Origin: Sphingomonas parva (ex Maeng et al. 2020)
GTDB lineage: Bacteria > Pseudomonadota > Alphaproteobacteria > Sphingomonadales > Sphingomonadaceae
Length of the DNA stretch: 64,000 nucleotides
Reading direction: 5' to 3'
Assembly (NCBI RefSeq): GCF_004564275.1
Contig: NZ_SPDV01000013.1
Coordinates: 1 to 64,000, forward strand
Translations under genes and position numbers: made by a program
The notes under the pieces: generated by a model
Database searches by the model: none
The model's input: only the letters and a program-made list of their open reading frames with translations
Told to the model about the DNA's origin: nothing
Part shown: one piece after another, positions 27,013-36,346 of the stretch
Layout of the letters: every line of letters begins with the position of its first letter
Numbering within the stretch: position 1 is the first letter of the stretch

Positions 27013-28857
27013 GTGCAGGCATCGGGGACGGTAGAGCAGGCGATGGTTCATGCGCGCCGCCTGCTGCGCGAGGATCCCCGCCTCGCCGCCCTCCAGGCCC
27101 GCGAGATCGTTCGCGCCGCGCCTGCCGACGCGGAGGCATGGCGGCTGCTCGGCCGCGCGCTTCGCGCCGCCGGCGAGCAGCAAGATGCGGAGGCGGCGGA
27201 GCTCGAGGCGATCGCAGTCTCGGTCCACGACCCGCGCCTGTTCGAAGCGGCCTCGGCCCTGCTCGACGGTCGGCTCGCCGTCGCCGAGCGCCTGCTGCGC
27301 CCGCACCTGAAGGAGAAGCCGACCGACGTGGCGGCGATCCGGATGATGGCGGAGCTCGCCGCCCGGCTCGGCCGCCTCGGCGACGCCGAGGCTTTGCTGC
27401 GCCGCGCGCTCGAGCTGGCTCCCGCCTTCGCGCCGGCGCGGTCCAATCTCGCGACCGTGCTCTACCGCCAGAATCGTCCCGCCGAGGCGGTCGAGATGCT
27501 CGACCTGCTGCTCGGCGCCGACCCCGCCAACCCCGCCCATCAGAACCTGAAGGCGGCCGCCCTCGGCCGGATCGGCAGCTACGAGGAAGCGCTCGGCATC
27601 TACGAGCAGGTGCTGGCCGGCCATCCGGCGCAGCCGAAGGTGTGGATGAGCTACGGCCACGTCCTCAAGACCGTGGGCCGGCGCGACGACAGCATCGCCG
27701 CCTATCGGCGGGCGCTGTCGATCGCGCCGACCCTGGGCGAGGTCTGGTGGAGCCTCGCCAATCTGAAGACCGTCCGCCTCGGCGAGGAGGATGTCGCCGC
27801 GATGGAGGCTGCGCTGGAAGCAGACGATCTCGACGAGGAGGATCGCTTCCACCTCGATTTCGCGCTGGGCAAGGCGCTCGAGGATCTCGGCCGCGATGCT
27901 TCCGCTTTCGCGCATTATGCCGAGGGCAACCGGCTGCGGCGCGCGCGGATCGAATACGATCCGGATGAGGTCAGCGGGCATGTGGACCGCTGCGAAGCCT
28001 TGTTCACCGCCGATTTCCTGGAGGCGCGTGGCGCGGAGGGCTGCCCTGCCCCCGATCCGATCTTCGTGCTCGGCATGCCGCGGGCCGGATCGACGCTGAT
28101 CGAGCAGATCCTGGCCAGCCATTCCGAGGTCGAGGGCACGATGGAGCTGCCCGACCTGCCGGCGCTGGCGAAGCGCCTCGGCGGCACGCGGCAGAGACCG
28201 GAACGGGGCGGATATCCGGACTGCCTCGCCCGGCTTTCTGCCGAGGAGTTGCGGGGGCTCGGCGAGGAATATCTCGCGCGGACGCGGGTGCAGCGGAAGA
28301 CGGACCGTCCGTTCTTCATCGACAAGATGCCGAACAATTGGGCGCATGTCGGCCTGATTCGCCTGATCCTGCCGAATGCGCGGATCATCGACGCGCGGCG
28401 CCATCCGCTCGCCTGCTGCTTCTCGAACTTCAAGCAGCATTTCGCCCGCGGCCAGGGCTTCGCCTACGATCAGCGGGAGCTCGGCCGCTACTATCGCGAC
28501 TATGTCCGACTGCTGGCGCATTTCGATGCGGTGATGCCCGGGCATGTCCATCGGGTGCTCCATGAACGGCTGATCGACGATCCCGAGGCCGAGATCCGCC
28601 GCCTGCTCGCGTTCCTGGACCTCCCGTTCGACGGGCGGTGCCTGCGCTTTCACGAGACCGAGCGTGCCGTCCGCACGGCGTCGTCAGAGCAGGTCCGCCG
28701 GCCGATCAATCGCGAGGGCGTCGATCAATGGCGCCGCTTCGAGCCGGTCCTCGAACCACTCAAGGAAGCGCTGGGACCGGTTCTCGCCGCCTGGCCCGCT
28801 GTGCCCGGCGAGTGGCAAATGAAGCACAATCAGCCGCGAAGATCGTTTCGTCCATAA
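27013..28857 (+). CDS. TPR-repeat sulfotransferase
   Basis: 614 residues from GTG 27013, chosen because GGGAGG (27002-27007) sits 5 bp before it; longer in-frame starts lack a site. Residues about 20-340 are tetratricopeptide repeats (ALELAPAFAPARSNLATVLY, AYRRALSIAPTLGEVWWSLA). The C-terminal part is a sulfotransferase: 5'-phosphosulfate loop FVLGMPRAGSTLIEQIL and 3'-phosphate region DARRHPLACCFSNFKQHFARG, both needed for PAPS binding. In sphingomonads this fusion often sits directly before a TonB-dependent receptor, as here (67 bp). The acceptor is unknown. Confidence 0.92.
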   Translation: MQASGTVEQAMVHARRLLREDPRLAALQAREIVRAAPADAEAWRLLGRALRAAGEQQDAEAAELEAIAVSVHDPRLFEAASALLDGRLAVAERLLRPHLKEKPTDVAAIRMMAELAARLGRLGDAEALLRRALELAPAFAPARSNLATVLYRQNRPAEAVEMLDLLLGADPANPAHQNLKAAALGRIGSYEEALGIYEQVLAGHPAQPKVWMSYGHVLKTVGRRDDSIAAYRRALSIAPTLGEVWWSLANLKTVRLGEEDVAAMEAALEADDLDEEDRFHLDFALGKALEDLGRDASAFAHYAEGNRLRRARIEYDPDEVSGHVDRCEALFTADFLEARGAEGCPAPDPIFVLGMPRAGSTLIEQILASHSEVEGTMELPDLPALAKRLGGTRQRPERGGYPDCLARLSAEELRGLGEEYLARTRVQRKTDRPFFIDKMPNNWAHVGLIRLILPNARIIDARRHPLACCFSNFKQHFARGQGFAYDQRELGRYYRDYVRLLAHFDAVMPGHVHRVLHERLIDDPEAEIRRLLAFLDLPFDGRCLRFHETERAVRTASSEQVRRPINREGVDQWRRFEPVLEPLKEALGPVLAAWPAVPGEWQMKHNQPRRSFRP

Positions 28858-28924
28858 AATCAATTTGACGCTTCCCCGGCGGAGGAACAGTCTCTTCCCT
28901 GCGCAGTCCGCGCGAGGAGACGTC

Positions 28925-31393
28925 ATGCTCTCGTTCGTCCCGCACCCGCGTCGCGCCGGCCTTGGTCTCGCCGGCCTGTTCCTCACCACGATGCTGGCGT
29001 CCGGCGGCAGGGCCGTCGCCCAGACCGGAACGCCACAGGACCCTGGTGCCACGGGCCAGGCCAGCGGTGCCGGGGATCGGGCGGACAGCAGCGCCGGGCA
29101 GGAGGATTATGGCGACATCATCGTCACCGCACAGAAGCGGGAGGAGAACCTCCAGGACGTGCCGATCGCCATCACCGCGATCGGGACCGAGCGGCTCGAA
29201 GAGCTGCAGGTCGACGACTTCGAGGATTACACCCGCTTCGTCCCCAGCATCTCGATTCAGACGTCGGGGCCCGGCTTCTCGAACGTCTACTTCCGCGGCG
29301 TCGCCTCCGGCGAGAACGCCAACCATTCCGCCTCGCTGCCCAGCGTCGGCACCTATCTCGACGAGCAGCCGATCACGACGATCACCGGCGCGCTGGACAT
29401 CCACGTCTACGACATCGCCCGGGTCGAAGCGCTCGCCGGGCCGCAGGGAACGCTCTACGGCGCGTCGAGCCAGGCGGGCACCGTGCGCATCATCACCAAC
29501 AAGCCCGACACCAGCGGCTTCTATGGCGAGGCCGATGTCGAGCTGAACAGCGTCGCCCATGGCGACATCGGCTATACCGGCGAAGCCTTCCTCAACATGC
29601 CGTTGTCGAGCAACATCGCCGCCCGCGTCGTCGGCTGGTACCGCAGGGACGCCGGCTATATCGACAATATCCCCGGCAGCCTCACCTTCGCCAGCTCCGG
29701 CATCACGTTCGACAATGCGGGCCTGGTCGAGGAAGATTATAACGACGTCGACACTTATGGCGCCCGCGCCGCGCTGAAGATCGACCTCGACGACGAATGG
29801 ACGATCCTGCCCCAGGTCATGGGCCAGAAGCAGGTCGCGCACGGCTCGTTCGCGCAGGAAGCCGGCCTCGGCGAGCTCCAGACGATGCAGTTCAATCCCG
29901 AGCGCTCGAACGACCGCTGGATCCAGGCCGCACTTACCGTCGAAGGCAAGATCGGCAGCTTCGACATGACCTATGCCGGCTCGTATCTGAAGCGGCGAGT
30001 CGATTCCGAGACCGATTATGTCGACTATGCTTATTTCTACGACGCGCTGGCCGGCTACGGCAGCTACTTCTACGACAATGACGGCAATCTGGTGAACCCG
30101 AACCAGTACATCCAGGCGATCGACCGCTACACCAAGCAAAGCCACGAGCTCCGGTTCGCGTCGGACGGCGACAAGCCGGTGCGCTTCATCGGCGGCCTCT
30201 TCTACCAGCGCCAGCGCCACAACATCGAACAGAACTACATCATCGACGACATCGCCGACTCGCTCACCGTTCCCGGTACCGAGAGCAACATCTGGCTCAC
30301 CAAGCAGATTCGGGTCGATCGCGACTATGCGGTGTTCGGCGAGCTCACTGCCGACATGACGAAGAAGCTGAGCGTTACTCTGGGCAGCCGGATCTACCGC
30401 TACAAGAACTCGCTCGTCGGCTTCTTCGGCTTCAGCTCCGGCTACAGCAGCCGCACCGGCGTCGCCGCCTGCTTCGCGCCGGCCGAAGTCGCGGGATCAC
30501 CGTGCACCAATCTCGACAAGACGACGTCGGACACCGACTTCATCCACCGGCTGAACGCGACCTACAAGATCAGCCCGGATGCCCTGGTCTATGCGACCGT
30601 CTCGCGAGGCTTCCGGCCCGGCGGCATCAACCGCCGCACGGGGCCCGGCTTCGGCCCCTATCAGGCCGACTTCATCGACAATTACGAGCTCGGCTTCAAG
30701 ACGAGCTGGCTGAGGAACCGAATGAGGTTCAACGCCGCAATCTACCAGCTCGACTGGACCGACATCCAATTGTCCTTCCTCGGGGAGAACGGCCTCACCG
30801 TCATTCGCAATGCCGGCAACGCGCGGATCCGCGGCGGCGAGTTCGACTTCTACTTCCGCCCGGTCAGCGGCCTCACCTTCAGCGCCGGCGCCGCTTACAA
30901 CGACGCCAAGAGCACCAGCGATTTCTGTCTGTTCGCCAACAGCCAGGAGGATTGCTCGATCCCCGGCCCCGCCGGCGAGGCGAACGAGGTGCTCGCCCCG
31001 GCCGGGACGCGGCTGCCGATCACCTCGAAGTTCAAGGCCAACGCCCTCGCCCGCTACGAATTCCCGATCGGCACGTTCGATGGCCATTTCCAGGCGGCGC
31101 TCGTCCACGAAGGCCGCCGTACCTCCGATCTCCGCCTCGTCGAACGCGCGATCACCGGCGCCATGCCCTCCTACACCACGCTCGACCTCAGCACCGGGGT
31201 GAAGAGCGAGCGCTGGTCGTTCGAACTGTTCGCCAAGAACCTGTTCGACTCCCGCGGCATCACCAACAAGAGCATTCAGTGCGTTGAGGTGATCTGCGGC
31301 GATCCGGACGGAGTTACGGCGGTCGGCGGCAAGATCTACAGCTTCGTCATCCAGCCGCGCACGATCGGCGCACGCTTCGGAGTGAAATTCTAG
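28925..31393 (+). CDS. TonB-dependent receptor
   Basis: 822 residues from ATG 28925 with GAGGAG upstream; 28865 is a less likely in-frame start. A signal peptide (LGLAGLFLTTMLASGGRAVAQ) is followed by a low-complexity linker, TonB-box-like DIIVTAQKREENLQDVPIAI, the plug domain (FYFRGV, RVEALAGPQGTLYGASSQAG) and a beta-barrel ending in GARFGVKF with terminal Phe. It takes up large substrates across the outer membrane with TonB energy. Likely co-transcribed with the sulfotransferase; a terminator follows. Confidence 0.95.
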   Translation: MLSFVPHPRRAGLGLAGLFLTTMLASGGRAVAQTGTPQDPGATGQASGAGDRADSSAGQEDYGDIIVTAQKREENLQDVPIAITAIGTERLEELQVDDFEDYTRFVPSISIQTSGPGFSNVYFRGVASGENANHSASLPSVGTYLDEQPITTITGALDIHVYDIARVEALAGPQGTLYGASSQAGTVRIITNKPDTSGFYGEADVELNSVAHGDIGYTGEAFLNMPLSSNIAARVVGWYRRDAGYIDNIPGSLTFASSGITFDNAGLVEEDYNDVDTYGARAALKIDLDDEWTILPQVMGQKQVAHGSFAQEAGLGELQTMQFNPERSNDRWIQAALTVEGKIGSFDMTYAGSYLKRRVDSETDYVDYAYFYDALAGYGSYFYDNDGNLVNPNQYIQAIDRYTKQSHELRFASDGDKPVRFIGGLFYQRQRHNIEQNYIIDDIADSLTVPGTESNIWLTKQIRVDRDYAVFGELTADMTKKLSVTLGSRIYRYKNSLVGFFGFSSGYSSRTGVAACFAPAEVAGSPCTNLDKTTSDTDFIHRLNATYKISPDALVYATVSRGFRPGGINRRTGPGFGPYQADFIDNYELGFKTSWLRNRMRFNAAIYQLDWTDIQLSFLGENGLTVIRNAGNARIRGGEFDFYFRPVSGLTFSAGAAYNDAKSTSDFCLFANSQEDCSIPGPAGEANEVLAPAGTRLPITSKFKANALARYEFPIGTFDGHFQAALVHEGRRTSDLRLVERAITGAMPSYTTLDLSTGVKSERWSFELFAKNLFDSRGITNKSIQCVEVICGDPDGVTAVGGKIYSFVIQPRTIGARFGVKF

Positions 31394-31412
31394 GCCAGAG
31401 AGGCCCGATACG

Positions 31413-31451
31413 AAAAAGGCCGGACTGGCGATCCGCCGTCCGGCCCTTTCT
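31413..31451 (+). terminator. Rho-independent terminator after the TonB receptor
   Basis: Stem GGCCGGAC/GTCCGGCC, with extra internal pairing (GGCG/CGCC), followed by CTTTCT. Confidence 0.75.
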
Positions 31452-31472
31452 GGACCCCAAAAGGACAACCAG

Positions 31473-31508
31473 CCTTGGCTGGCTTGCCAGCCGTAGCCGC
31501 GAAGCGGC
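31473..31508. repeat. 36-bp palindromic repeat, copy A
   Basis: Identical over 36 bp to 31947-31982. Contains two hairpins, GGCTGGC-TT-GCCAGCC and GCCGC-GAA-GCGGC. It ends exactly at the stop codon of the GIY-YIG gene. Confidence 0.85.
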
Positions 31509-31750
31509 TAGCGCAAATGACGCGTGGCAAAGCTGCGGCCAGAACCGCTCTTGAGATATCGCTCGATGGCCGTGGCAGTCTCCTGCCGTTCGAACCAATG
31601 AAACGAGCAGAGCCGCCACGGCTTGAACTTCGAGGTATGTGGAGATCGTCCGGCATCGTGGGCTTCGAGGCGCTGGTGAACGTCACTAGTCAGCCCTGTG
31701 TAGAACCGATTTGGATGCGAGATGCTCTGAATAACGTAGACGAACTGCAT
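31508..31750 (-). CDS. GIY-YIG nuclease-domain protein
   Basis: 80 residues from ATG 31750 (an in-frame start at 31801 adds 17 doubtful residues). QFVYVIQS and RFYTGLTSD form the GIY-YIG core, H/Arg-containing DVHQRLEAHDAG follows, and a C-terminal ATAIERYLKSGSG gives the Glu. Small stand-alone members are common and mostly unassigned; they could be structure- or repeat-specific nucleases. The 3' end of the gene touches copy A of a 36-bp palindromic repeat whose twin lies beyond the 5' end, beside tRNA-Ala. Confidence 0.88.
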   Translation of the reverse strand: MQFVYVIQSISHPNRFYTGLTSDVHQRLEAHDAGRSPHTSKFKPWRLCSFHWFERQETATAIERYLKSGSGRSFATRHLR

Positions 31751-31927
31751 CCGCTCTTTCCCCGGCAAAGAGCCTATCCGAGCGCAACGGACGATTGACA
31801 CGAAGAGAAGGAGCGCTGCGCCAATCTTGGCGGCGACGATTTGCGTATCCGGCTCGCCCGCCGACTGTAGCCGAGATGCCAGACTATGAAAATGCCGAAG
31901 CCCGCCTTCGCCAAGGCTACGGCGGGC

Positions 31928-31989
31928 AGCCTTCGCCGCTTCACGGCCTTGGCTGGCTTGCCAGCCGTAGCCGCGAAGCGGCGAAGGCT
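31928..31989. repeat. Nested palindrome beside tRNA-Ala, contains repeat copy B
   Basis: A perfect 15-bp inverted repeat AGCCTTCGCCGCTTC/GAAGCGGCGAAGGCT encloses the 36-bp copy B (31947-31982). Just upstream (about 31901-31930) lies another inverted stretch CCCGCCTTCGCC...GGCGGG. The element ends at the 3' CCA of tRNA-Ala. Translated, this region yields the LRQGYGGQ string known from many spurious bacterial protein entries, which suggests a dispersed repeat family. No gene is supported in 31751-31927. Confidence 0.8.
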
Positions 31990-32064
31990 GGTGGAGCCGA
32001 GGGGGATCGAACCCCTGACCTTCGCAATGCCATTGCGACGCTCTCCCAGCTGAGCTACGGCCCC
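31989..32064 (-). tRNA. tRNA-Ala (GGC)
   Basis: On the minus strand the acceptor GGGGCCG pairs with CGGCTCC, the anticodon loop is ATGGCAT (anticodon GGC), T-arm GGGTTCGATCCCC, and CCA is encoded. Confidence 0.97.
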
Positions 32065-32161
32065 GAACCTTTTTGAAGCGCCGGCGTCTGGAGCGCCGGG
32101 CTGGTGGCGCCGCCTTTAGAAGAGGCCGGCGGCGCCCGTCAAGCCGGTTAAATCCGGACGA

Positions 32162-32485
32162 TCAGACCTCGTCCTCGTCGTCACCCGCGCCGGGCACGCC
32201 GATATCGTCGTCGCCGCCGAGATCGACCTCGTCGTCCGGGTTCTCCTCGGCGTCGTCGTCGATCTCGAGATCCTCGGCCGCGAGATCCACGTCCTCCTTC
32301 TCGTCCGTATCGACAGCCTTCTTCGGCGCATCGAACGGCAGCGGCTGCTTGGACTTGAGCACGGGCTCCGGATCCCAGGCGACGCCGCACTGGATGCAGG
32401 TCACCGGATCTTCCTTGCCGAGATCGTAGAAGCGGGTGCCGCATTTCGGGCAGGTCCGCTTCGTGCCCCATTCAGCCTTCACCAT
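32162..32485 (-). CDS. FYDLN acid domain protein (TIGR02300)
   Basis: 107 residues from ATG 32485. N-terminal zinc ribbon C12-x2-C15 and C30-x2-C33 surrounds the family hallmark GTRFYDLGKEDP; the second half is almost entirely acidic (DDDAEENPDDEVD). The family is restricted to alphaproteobacteria and has no assigned function. It is divergent from aroA, the usual neighbour, and follows tRNA-Ala on the same strand order seen in related genomes. Confidence 0.92.
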   Translation of the reverse strand: MVKAEWGTKRTCPKCGTRFYDLGKEDPVTCIQCGVAWDPEPVLKSKQPLPFDAPKKAVDTDEKEDVDLAAEDLEIDDDAEENPDDEVDLGGDDDIGVPGAGDDEDEV

Positions 32486-32597
32486 CGGTGAAATATCTCC
32501 ACTGAAAATTGAAAAAGCGGCCCTCGCGCGAGCGGCGCGGGCCGTGTCGCGCTGCGCCTTGCCACATGGGTAGGCCGCTGTCAAAAGCCAAGCCGCC

Positions 32598-33923
32598 ATG
32601 CACGCCCACGATCCTCAGCCGATGGAATTCGGCCCCCTCGGCCCTCTCCAAGGCAGCACCAGAGTTCCCGGCGACAAGTCGATCTCGCATCGTGCGCTGA
32701 TGTTCTCCGCGCTCGCCCGGGGCCGCAGCCGCATCCAGGGCCTCTCAGGCGGCGGCGACGTGATGTCGACCGCGGCGGCGATGCGGGCGATGGGCGCCAC
32801 GATCGCGCGGGCCGGCGACGGCATTTGGGAGGTCGACGGCGTCGGCACCGGCGGCCTGCTCCAGCCGGCGCAGGCGCTCGACATGGGCAACAGCGGCACC
32901 TCCACCCGCCTGCTCATGGGCCTGGTCGCAACCCATTCGATTACCGCCACCTTCATCGGCGACGCCTCGCTGTCACGACGCCCGATGAACCGGGTGATCG
33001 AGCCGCTGAGCCGCACCGGCGCGGAATTCACCGCAAGCCCCGGCGGACGGCTGCCGCTCACCGTCCGCGGCATCTGCCCGGCGGCGCCGATCAGCCACAG
33101 CCTCAAGGTGGCGTCCGCCCAGGTCAAATCGGCGCTGCTGCTCGCCGGATTGAACACTCCGGGAGTGACGCGGGTGTTCGAGCCGATCCCGACCCGCGAC
33201 CATAGCGAGCGCATGCTGCGGCACTTCGGCGTCGACATCCAGGTCGAGGAACGGGACGGCGGGCGCGACATCGCGCTGCGCGGCGAAGCCGAGCTCGAGG
33301 CCCGCGAAGTCCAGGTCCCGGGCGATCCTTCGTCCGCCGCCTTCCTCGCCGCGGCGGCGCTGATCGTTCCCGGATCCGAGGTGCGGATCGAGGGCGTCTC
33401 GGTCAATCCGCTGAGGGCCGGGCTTTTCGAGCTGCTGCAGTTGATGGGCGGCGACATCGCTCTCGACAATCCGCGCGAGGTCGATGGCGAGCCCGTGGCC
33501 GATCTGCACGTCCGCCACTCGCGGCTGCGCGGCATCCAGGTGCCGGCGCACCTCGTCCCGTCGATGATCGACGAATTCCCGATCTGGTTCGTCATCGCCG
33601 CTTTCGCGGAGGGCACGAGCCGCGCCGGGGGCCTCGGCGAGCTTCGCGTCAAGGAATCGGACCGGATCAGCGCCATGGCCGCGGGGCTCGCCGAGATCGG
33701 CGTTCGCGCGGAGGAGAGCCCCGAGGGCCTGGCGATCGAAGGCAGCGGCGGCGCGGCGGTGCCGGGCGGCGGCACGATCCTCTCGCAGCTCGACCATCGC
33801 ATCGCGATGAGCTTCGCGATCGCGGGCCTCCACGCGCAACGTCCGGTGCGGATCGACGACATGGCGCCGGTCGCGACCAGCTTCCCTGCCTTCCAGTCGA
33901 CGATCGAGGGTCTCGCGGCATGA
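32598..33923 (+). CDS. aroA: 3-phosphoshikimate 1-carboxyvinyltransferase (EPSP synthase)
   Basis: 441 residues. PGDKSISHRALM is the substrate-binding N-motif; NSGTSTRLLMGL, SAQVKSALLLAGLNTPG and TRDHSERML are of the class II (Agrobacterium CP4-like) type, a group known for low glyphosate sensitivity. It joins shikimate-3-phosphate and PEP in aromatic amino-acid synthesis. Its stop overlaps the cmk start (ATGA at 33920). Confidence 0.96.
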   Translation: MHAHDPQPMEFGPLGPLQGSTRVPGDKSISHRALMFSALARGRSRIQGLSGGGDVMSTAAAMRAMGATIARAGDGIWEVDGVGTGGLLQPAQALDMGNSGTSTRLLMGLVATHSITATFIGDASLSRRPMNRVIEPLSRTGAEFTASPGGRLPLTVRGICPAAPISHSLKVASAQVKSALLLAGLNTPGVTRVFEPIPTRDHSERMLRHFGVDIQVEERDGGRDIALRGEAELEAREVQVPGDPSSAAFLAAAALIVPGSEVRIEGVSVNPLRAGLFELLQLMGGDIALDNPREVDGEPVADLHVRHSRLRGIQVPAHLVPSMIDEFPIWFVIAAFAEGTSRAGGLGELRVKESDRISAMAAGLAEIGVRAEESPEGLAIEGSGGAAVPGGGTILSQLDHRIAMSFAIAGLHAQRPVRIDDMAPVATSFPAFQSTIEGLAA

Positions 33924-34555
33924 TCATCGCGGTCGACGGTCCGGCGGCGAGCGGCAAGGGCACGATTGCGCGCGCCCTCGCCCGCCACTTCGGCCTGCCC
34001 CATCTCGACACCGGCCTGCTGTACCGCGCCGCCGCGTTGAGACTGCTGCGCACCGGCGGCAATCCGGCGAGCGAGGAACAGGCCGTCGCGGCCTGCGACA
34101 TGACGGGAATCGATTTCGCCGATCCCGAACTGAAGAGCGAAGCCGCGGGCGGCGTCGCGTCGCGTATCTCCGCTTACCCCGCCGTCCGCGCCGCGCTCGT
34201 CGAGCGGCAGCGGCGCTTCGCCGAGCAGCCGGGCGGCGCAGTTCTCGACGGCCGCGACATCGGCACCGTGATCGCACCCAATGCCGATGCGAAGCTGTTC
34301 GTCACCGCCAGCCCGGAAGTGCGCGCCCGCCGCCGCTTCGACGAGCTCGAGCGCCTCGGCATGCCCCTCCCCTTTGCGGACGTGCTTGCCGACATCGAGG
34401 CGCGGGACGCGCGCGACCGCAACCGCCCCACAGCGCCGCTGGCCCAGGCGGAGGACGCCTATCTGCTCGACACCAGCAGCCTCGGCGTCGAGGGCGCGAT
34501 CGCCGAAGCGATCGCGGCGGTGACGGCCGCGACGGCGACAGCCGCCGGACGCTGA
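33920..34555 (+). CDS. cmk: Cytidylate kinase
   Basis: 211 residues. The P-loop DGPAASGKGTIARAL at the N-terminus, LDTGLLYRAAAL and GRDIGTVIAPNADAKLFVTAS are characteristic. It phosphorylates CMP/dCMP with ATP. Coupled to aroA by a 4-bp overlap. In most relatives rpsA follows directly; here it is 7.3 kb away. Confidence 0.95.
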   Translation: MIIAVDGPAASGKGTIARALARHFGLPHLDTGLLYRAAALRLLRTGGNPASEEQAVAACDMTGIDFADPELKSEAAGGVASRISAYPAVRAALVERQRRFAEQPGGAVLDGRDIGTVIAPNADAKLFVTASPEVRARRRFDELERLGMPLPFADVLADIEARDARDRNRPTAPLAQAEDAYLLDTSSLGVEGAIAEAIAAVTAATATAAGR

Positions 34556-34753
34556 CGCGGCCTCCGCGCCTACTGCCGGACTGGTAAAATCCGAGCGCTG
34601 CGCTCGGAAGATCGCGTCGCGGCCGGGGAGGTCGCGGCGCCCTTTCTCGTCCCTTGGTAAGGTGTTGATAATCCTTCAGCGAAATCAGCCGGTAAGACTT
34701 TCGTGCCATAGATGCCCGCTCGCATCGGTGGAGGGTGCGCGCAGGAGGATTTG

Positions 34754-36346
34754 ATGGCATTGGCCCGACGCCGCCTGAGCAGTTTCAAGAACAACGAGCG
34801 CGGCAATGCGCTGCCGCTGATGGCGGCGGCCGTCTTCCCGATCTTCGCCTCGATCGGCGCCGGGGTCGACATCGCCCGCGCCCACATGACCGAAGCCAAG
34901 CTCCAGGAAGCGGTGGACAGCGCCGCCCTCGCCGGCCGCCGCGCGATGAGCGGCAACGACATCGCGACCGCGCGTTCCGATGCGCAGGCCTATCTCGGCT
35001 TCAACTTTCCGGCCGGCTACAACGGCACGACTCCGGTGATCTCGACCGTCACCAGCCCCAGCACGGGCACGGTGCGCGTCACCGCCGAAACCCGCATGCC
35101 GACCACCTTCATGAAGCTGTTCGGCTACGACGAGCAGAAGATCTCGGTCAGCAGCGAGGCGACCCAGAACTTCGAGAATATCGACATCGTCCTGGTGCTC
35201 GACACGACGGGATCGATGGACGAGAATGCCGGGAACAACAAGACGCGCATCCAGGCGCTGCGCGCGGCCGTGCGGGAATTCTACAAGGAGCTCGAACCTT
35301 CGCAGACGGCTCTGGCAAACCAGGGTCTGCGGATGCGCTTCGGCATCGTACCCTATTCGACCAGCGTCAACGTCGGAAAGCTGCTCAGGAGCAAGAGCAC
35401 CAGCTATATCCAGAGCAGCGGTCTCGAATATTACCAATGGCGCGACACCGACAGCAGGGCAAATCGAGAGTCGTGGTCATTCGGCAAGCAGACGCGCGAT
35501 TTTTCCAGCTATCTGAACAACACCCCGCTTAGCAGCATCAACGGCCACAATTATGGCGTCGGCAAGCGCTGGACCGGCTGCATCGAGGAGCGGAAAACTA
35601 TCGCCACGATCACGGCCACCGACCAGCGGGCGGGTCCGCCGAGCGGGGCACTGGACCTCAACATCGATCTGATTCCGACATCGGACACCAACACCAAGTG
35701 GAAGCCCTACTTCCTCGACCCGAAGAACGCGTACAAGGTCGTCAACAATCAGATCGTCTGGACCCAGGACCCGAACCAGGGTTGCCCGACGCAGGCGACC
35801 CCGCTCGGTACCATGAACGCCACTTCCATTGGCACGGCGGTCGACGCGCTCGTTCCCGACGGGAACACCTATCTCGACATCGGCATGATCTGGGGAACCA
35901 GGATGATCTCGAGTGGAGGCGTCTTCGGGATCGACAATCCCGCGACGTGGCGCGACCGCCCGGTGCGCAAGTACATCATCTTCATGACCGACGGCTACAT
36001 GAACACGCCGAGGGACATGTGCTTCGATCGCAATTGCACCACCGACTACGACCACACCATGGCCTATTCGGCCTACGGGATCGAAAGATTCGACGCGCGC
36101 GTCGGCGGGACCTCGGACAATGACAATCGGGAGCGCCACCTGAAGCGCTTCCTGATGGCGTGCAACGAGGCGCGGGCGCGCCAGATCTCGGTCTGGACGA
36201 TCGCCTTTGCGGAGGGCGACACGGACGAGCTCAAGGCCTGCGCCAGCAACGCCGATCAGTTCGCCTTCGCCGCGGACACCAACGCGCTGATCGCCAAGTT
36301 CAAGGAGATCGGCAAGAACATCGGGCCGCTGAGGTTGTCGAAATGA
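34754..36346 (+). CDS. TadG-like pilus-assembly protein with vWA domain
   Basis: 530 residues from ATG 34754, with AGGAGG 8 bp upstream. An N-terminal TadE/G segment (NNERGNALPLMAAAVFPIFASIGAGVDIARA) has the membrane helix, then a region SAALAGRRAMSG, then a von Willebrand A domain starting DIVLVLDTTGSMDENAG (MIDAS) near residue 155 and a second piece KYIIFMTDGYMN late in the protein. An insertion of ~130 residues (disulfide-rich, WTGCIEE..., QGCPTQ) lies between. Next gene overlaps by 4 bp. Confidence 0.88.
   Translation: MALARRRLSSFKNNERGNALPLMAAAVFPIFASIGAGVDIARAHMTEAKLQEAVDSAALAGRRAMSGNDIATARSDAQAYLGFNFPAGYNGTTPVISTVTSPSTGTVRVTAETRMPTTFMKLFGYDEQKISVSSEATQNFENIDIVLVLDTTGSMDENAGNNKTRIQALRAAVREFYKELEPSQTALANQGLRMRFGIVPYSTSVNVGKLLRSKSTSYIQSSGLEYYQWRDTDSRANRESWSFGKQTRDFSSYLNNTPLSSINGHNYGVGKRWTGCIEERKTIATITATDQRAGPPSGALDLNIDLIPTSDTNTKWKPYFLDPKNAYKVVNNQIVWTQDPNQGCPTQATPLGTMNATSIGTAVDALVPDGNTYLDIGMIWGTRMISSGGVFGIDNPATWRDRPVRKYIIFMTDGYMNTPRDMCFDRNCTTDYDHTMAYSAYGIERFDARVGGTSDNDNRERHLKRFLMACNEARARQISVWTIAFAEGDTDELKACASNADQFAFAADTNALIAKFKEIGKNIGPLRLSK

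Noticed and set aside
31508-32064. Integrated island at tRNA-Ala
   Set aside because: No integrase, no duplicated tRNA 3' end and no att-like direct repeat of the tRNA was found.
31795-32076. Protein containing LRQGYGGQ near tRNA-Ala
   Set aside because: It is translated from palindromic repeat and antisense tRNA sequence, so not a real gene.
34590-34608. Terminator after cmk
   Set aside because: The stem TCCGAGCG/CGCTCGGA is good but there is no T-run on either side.
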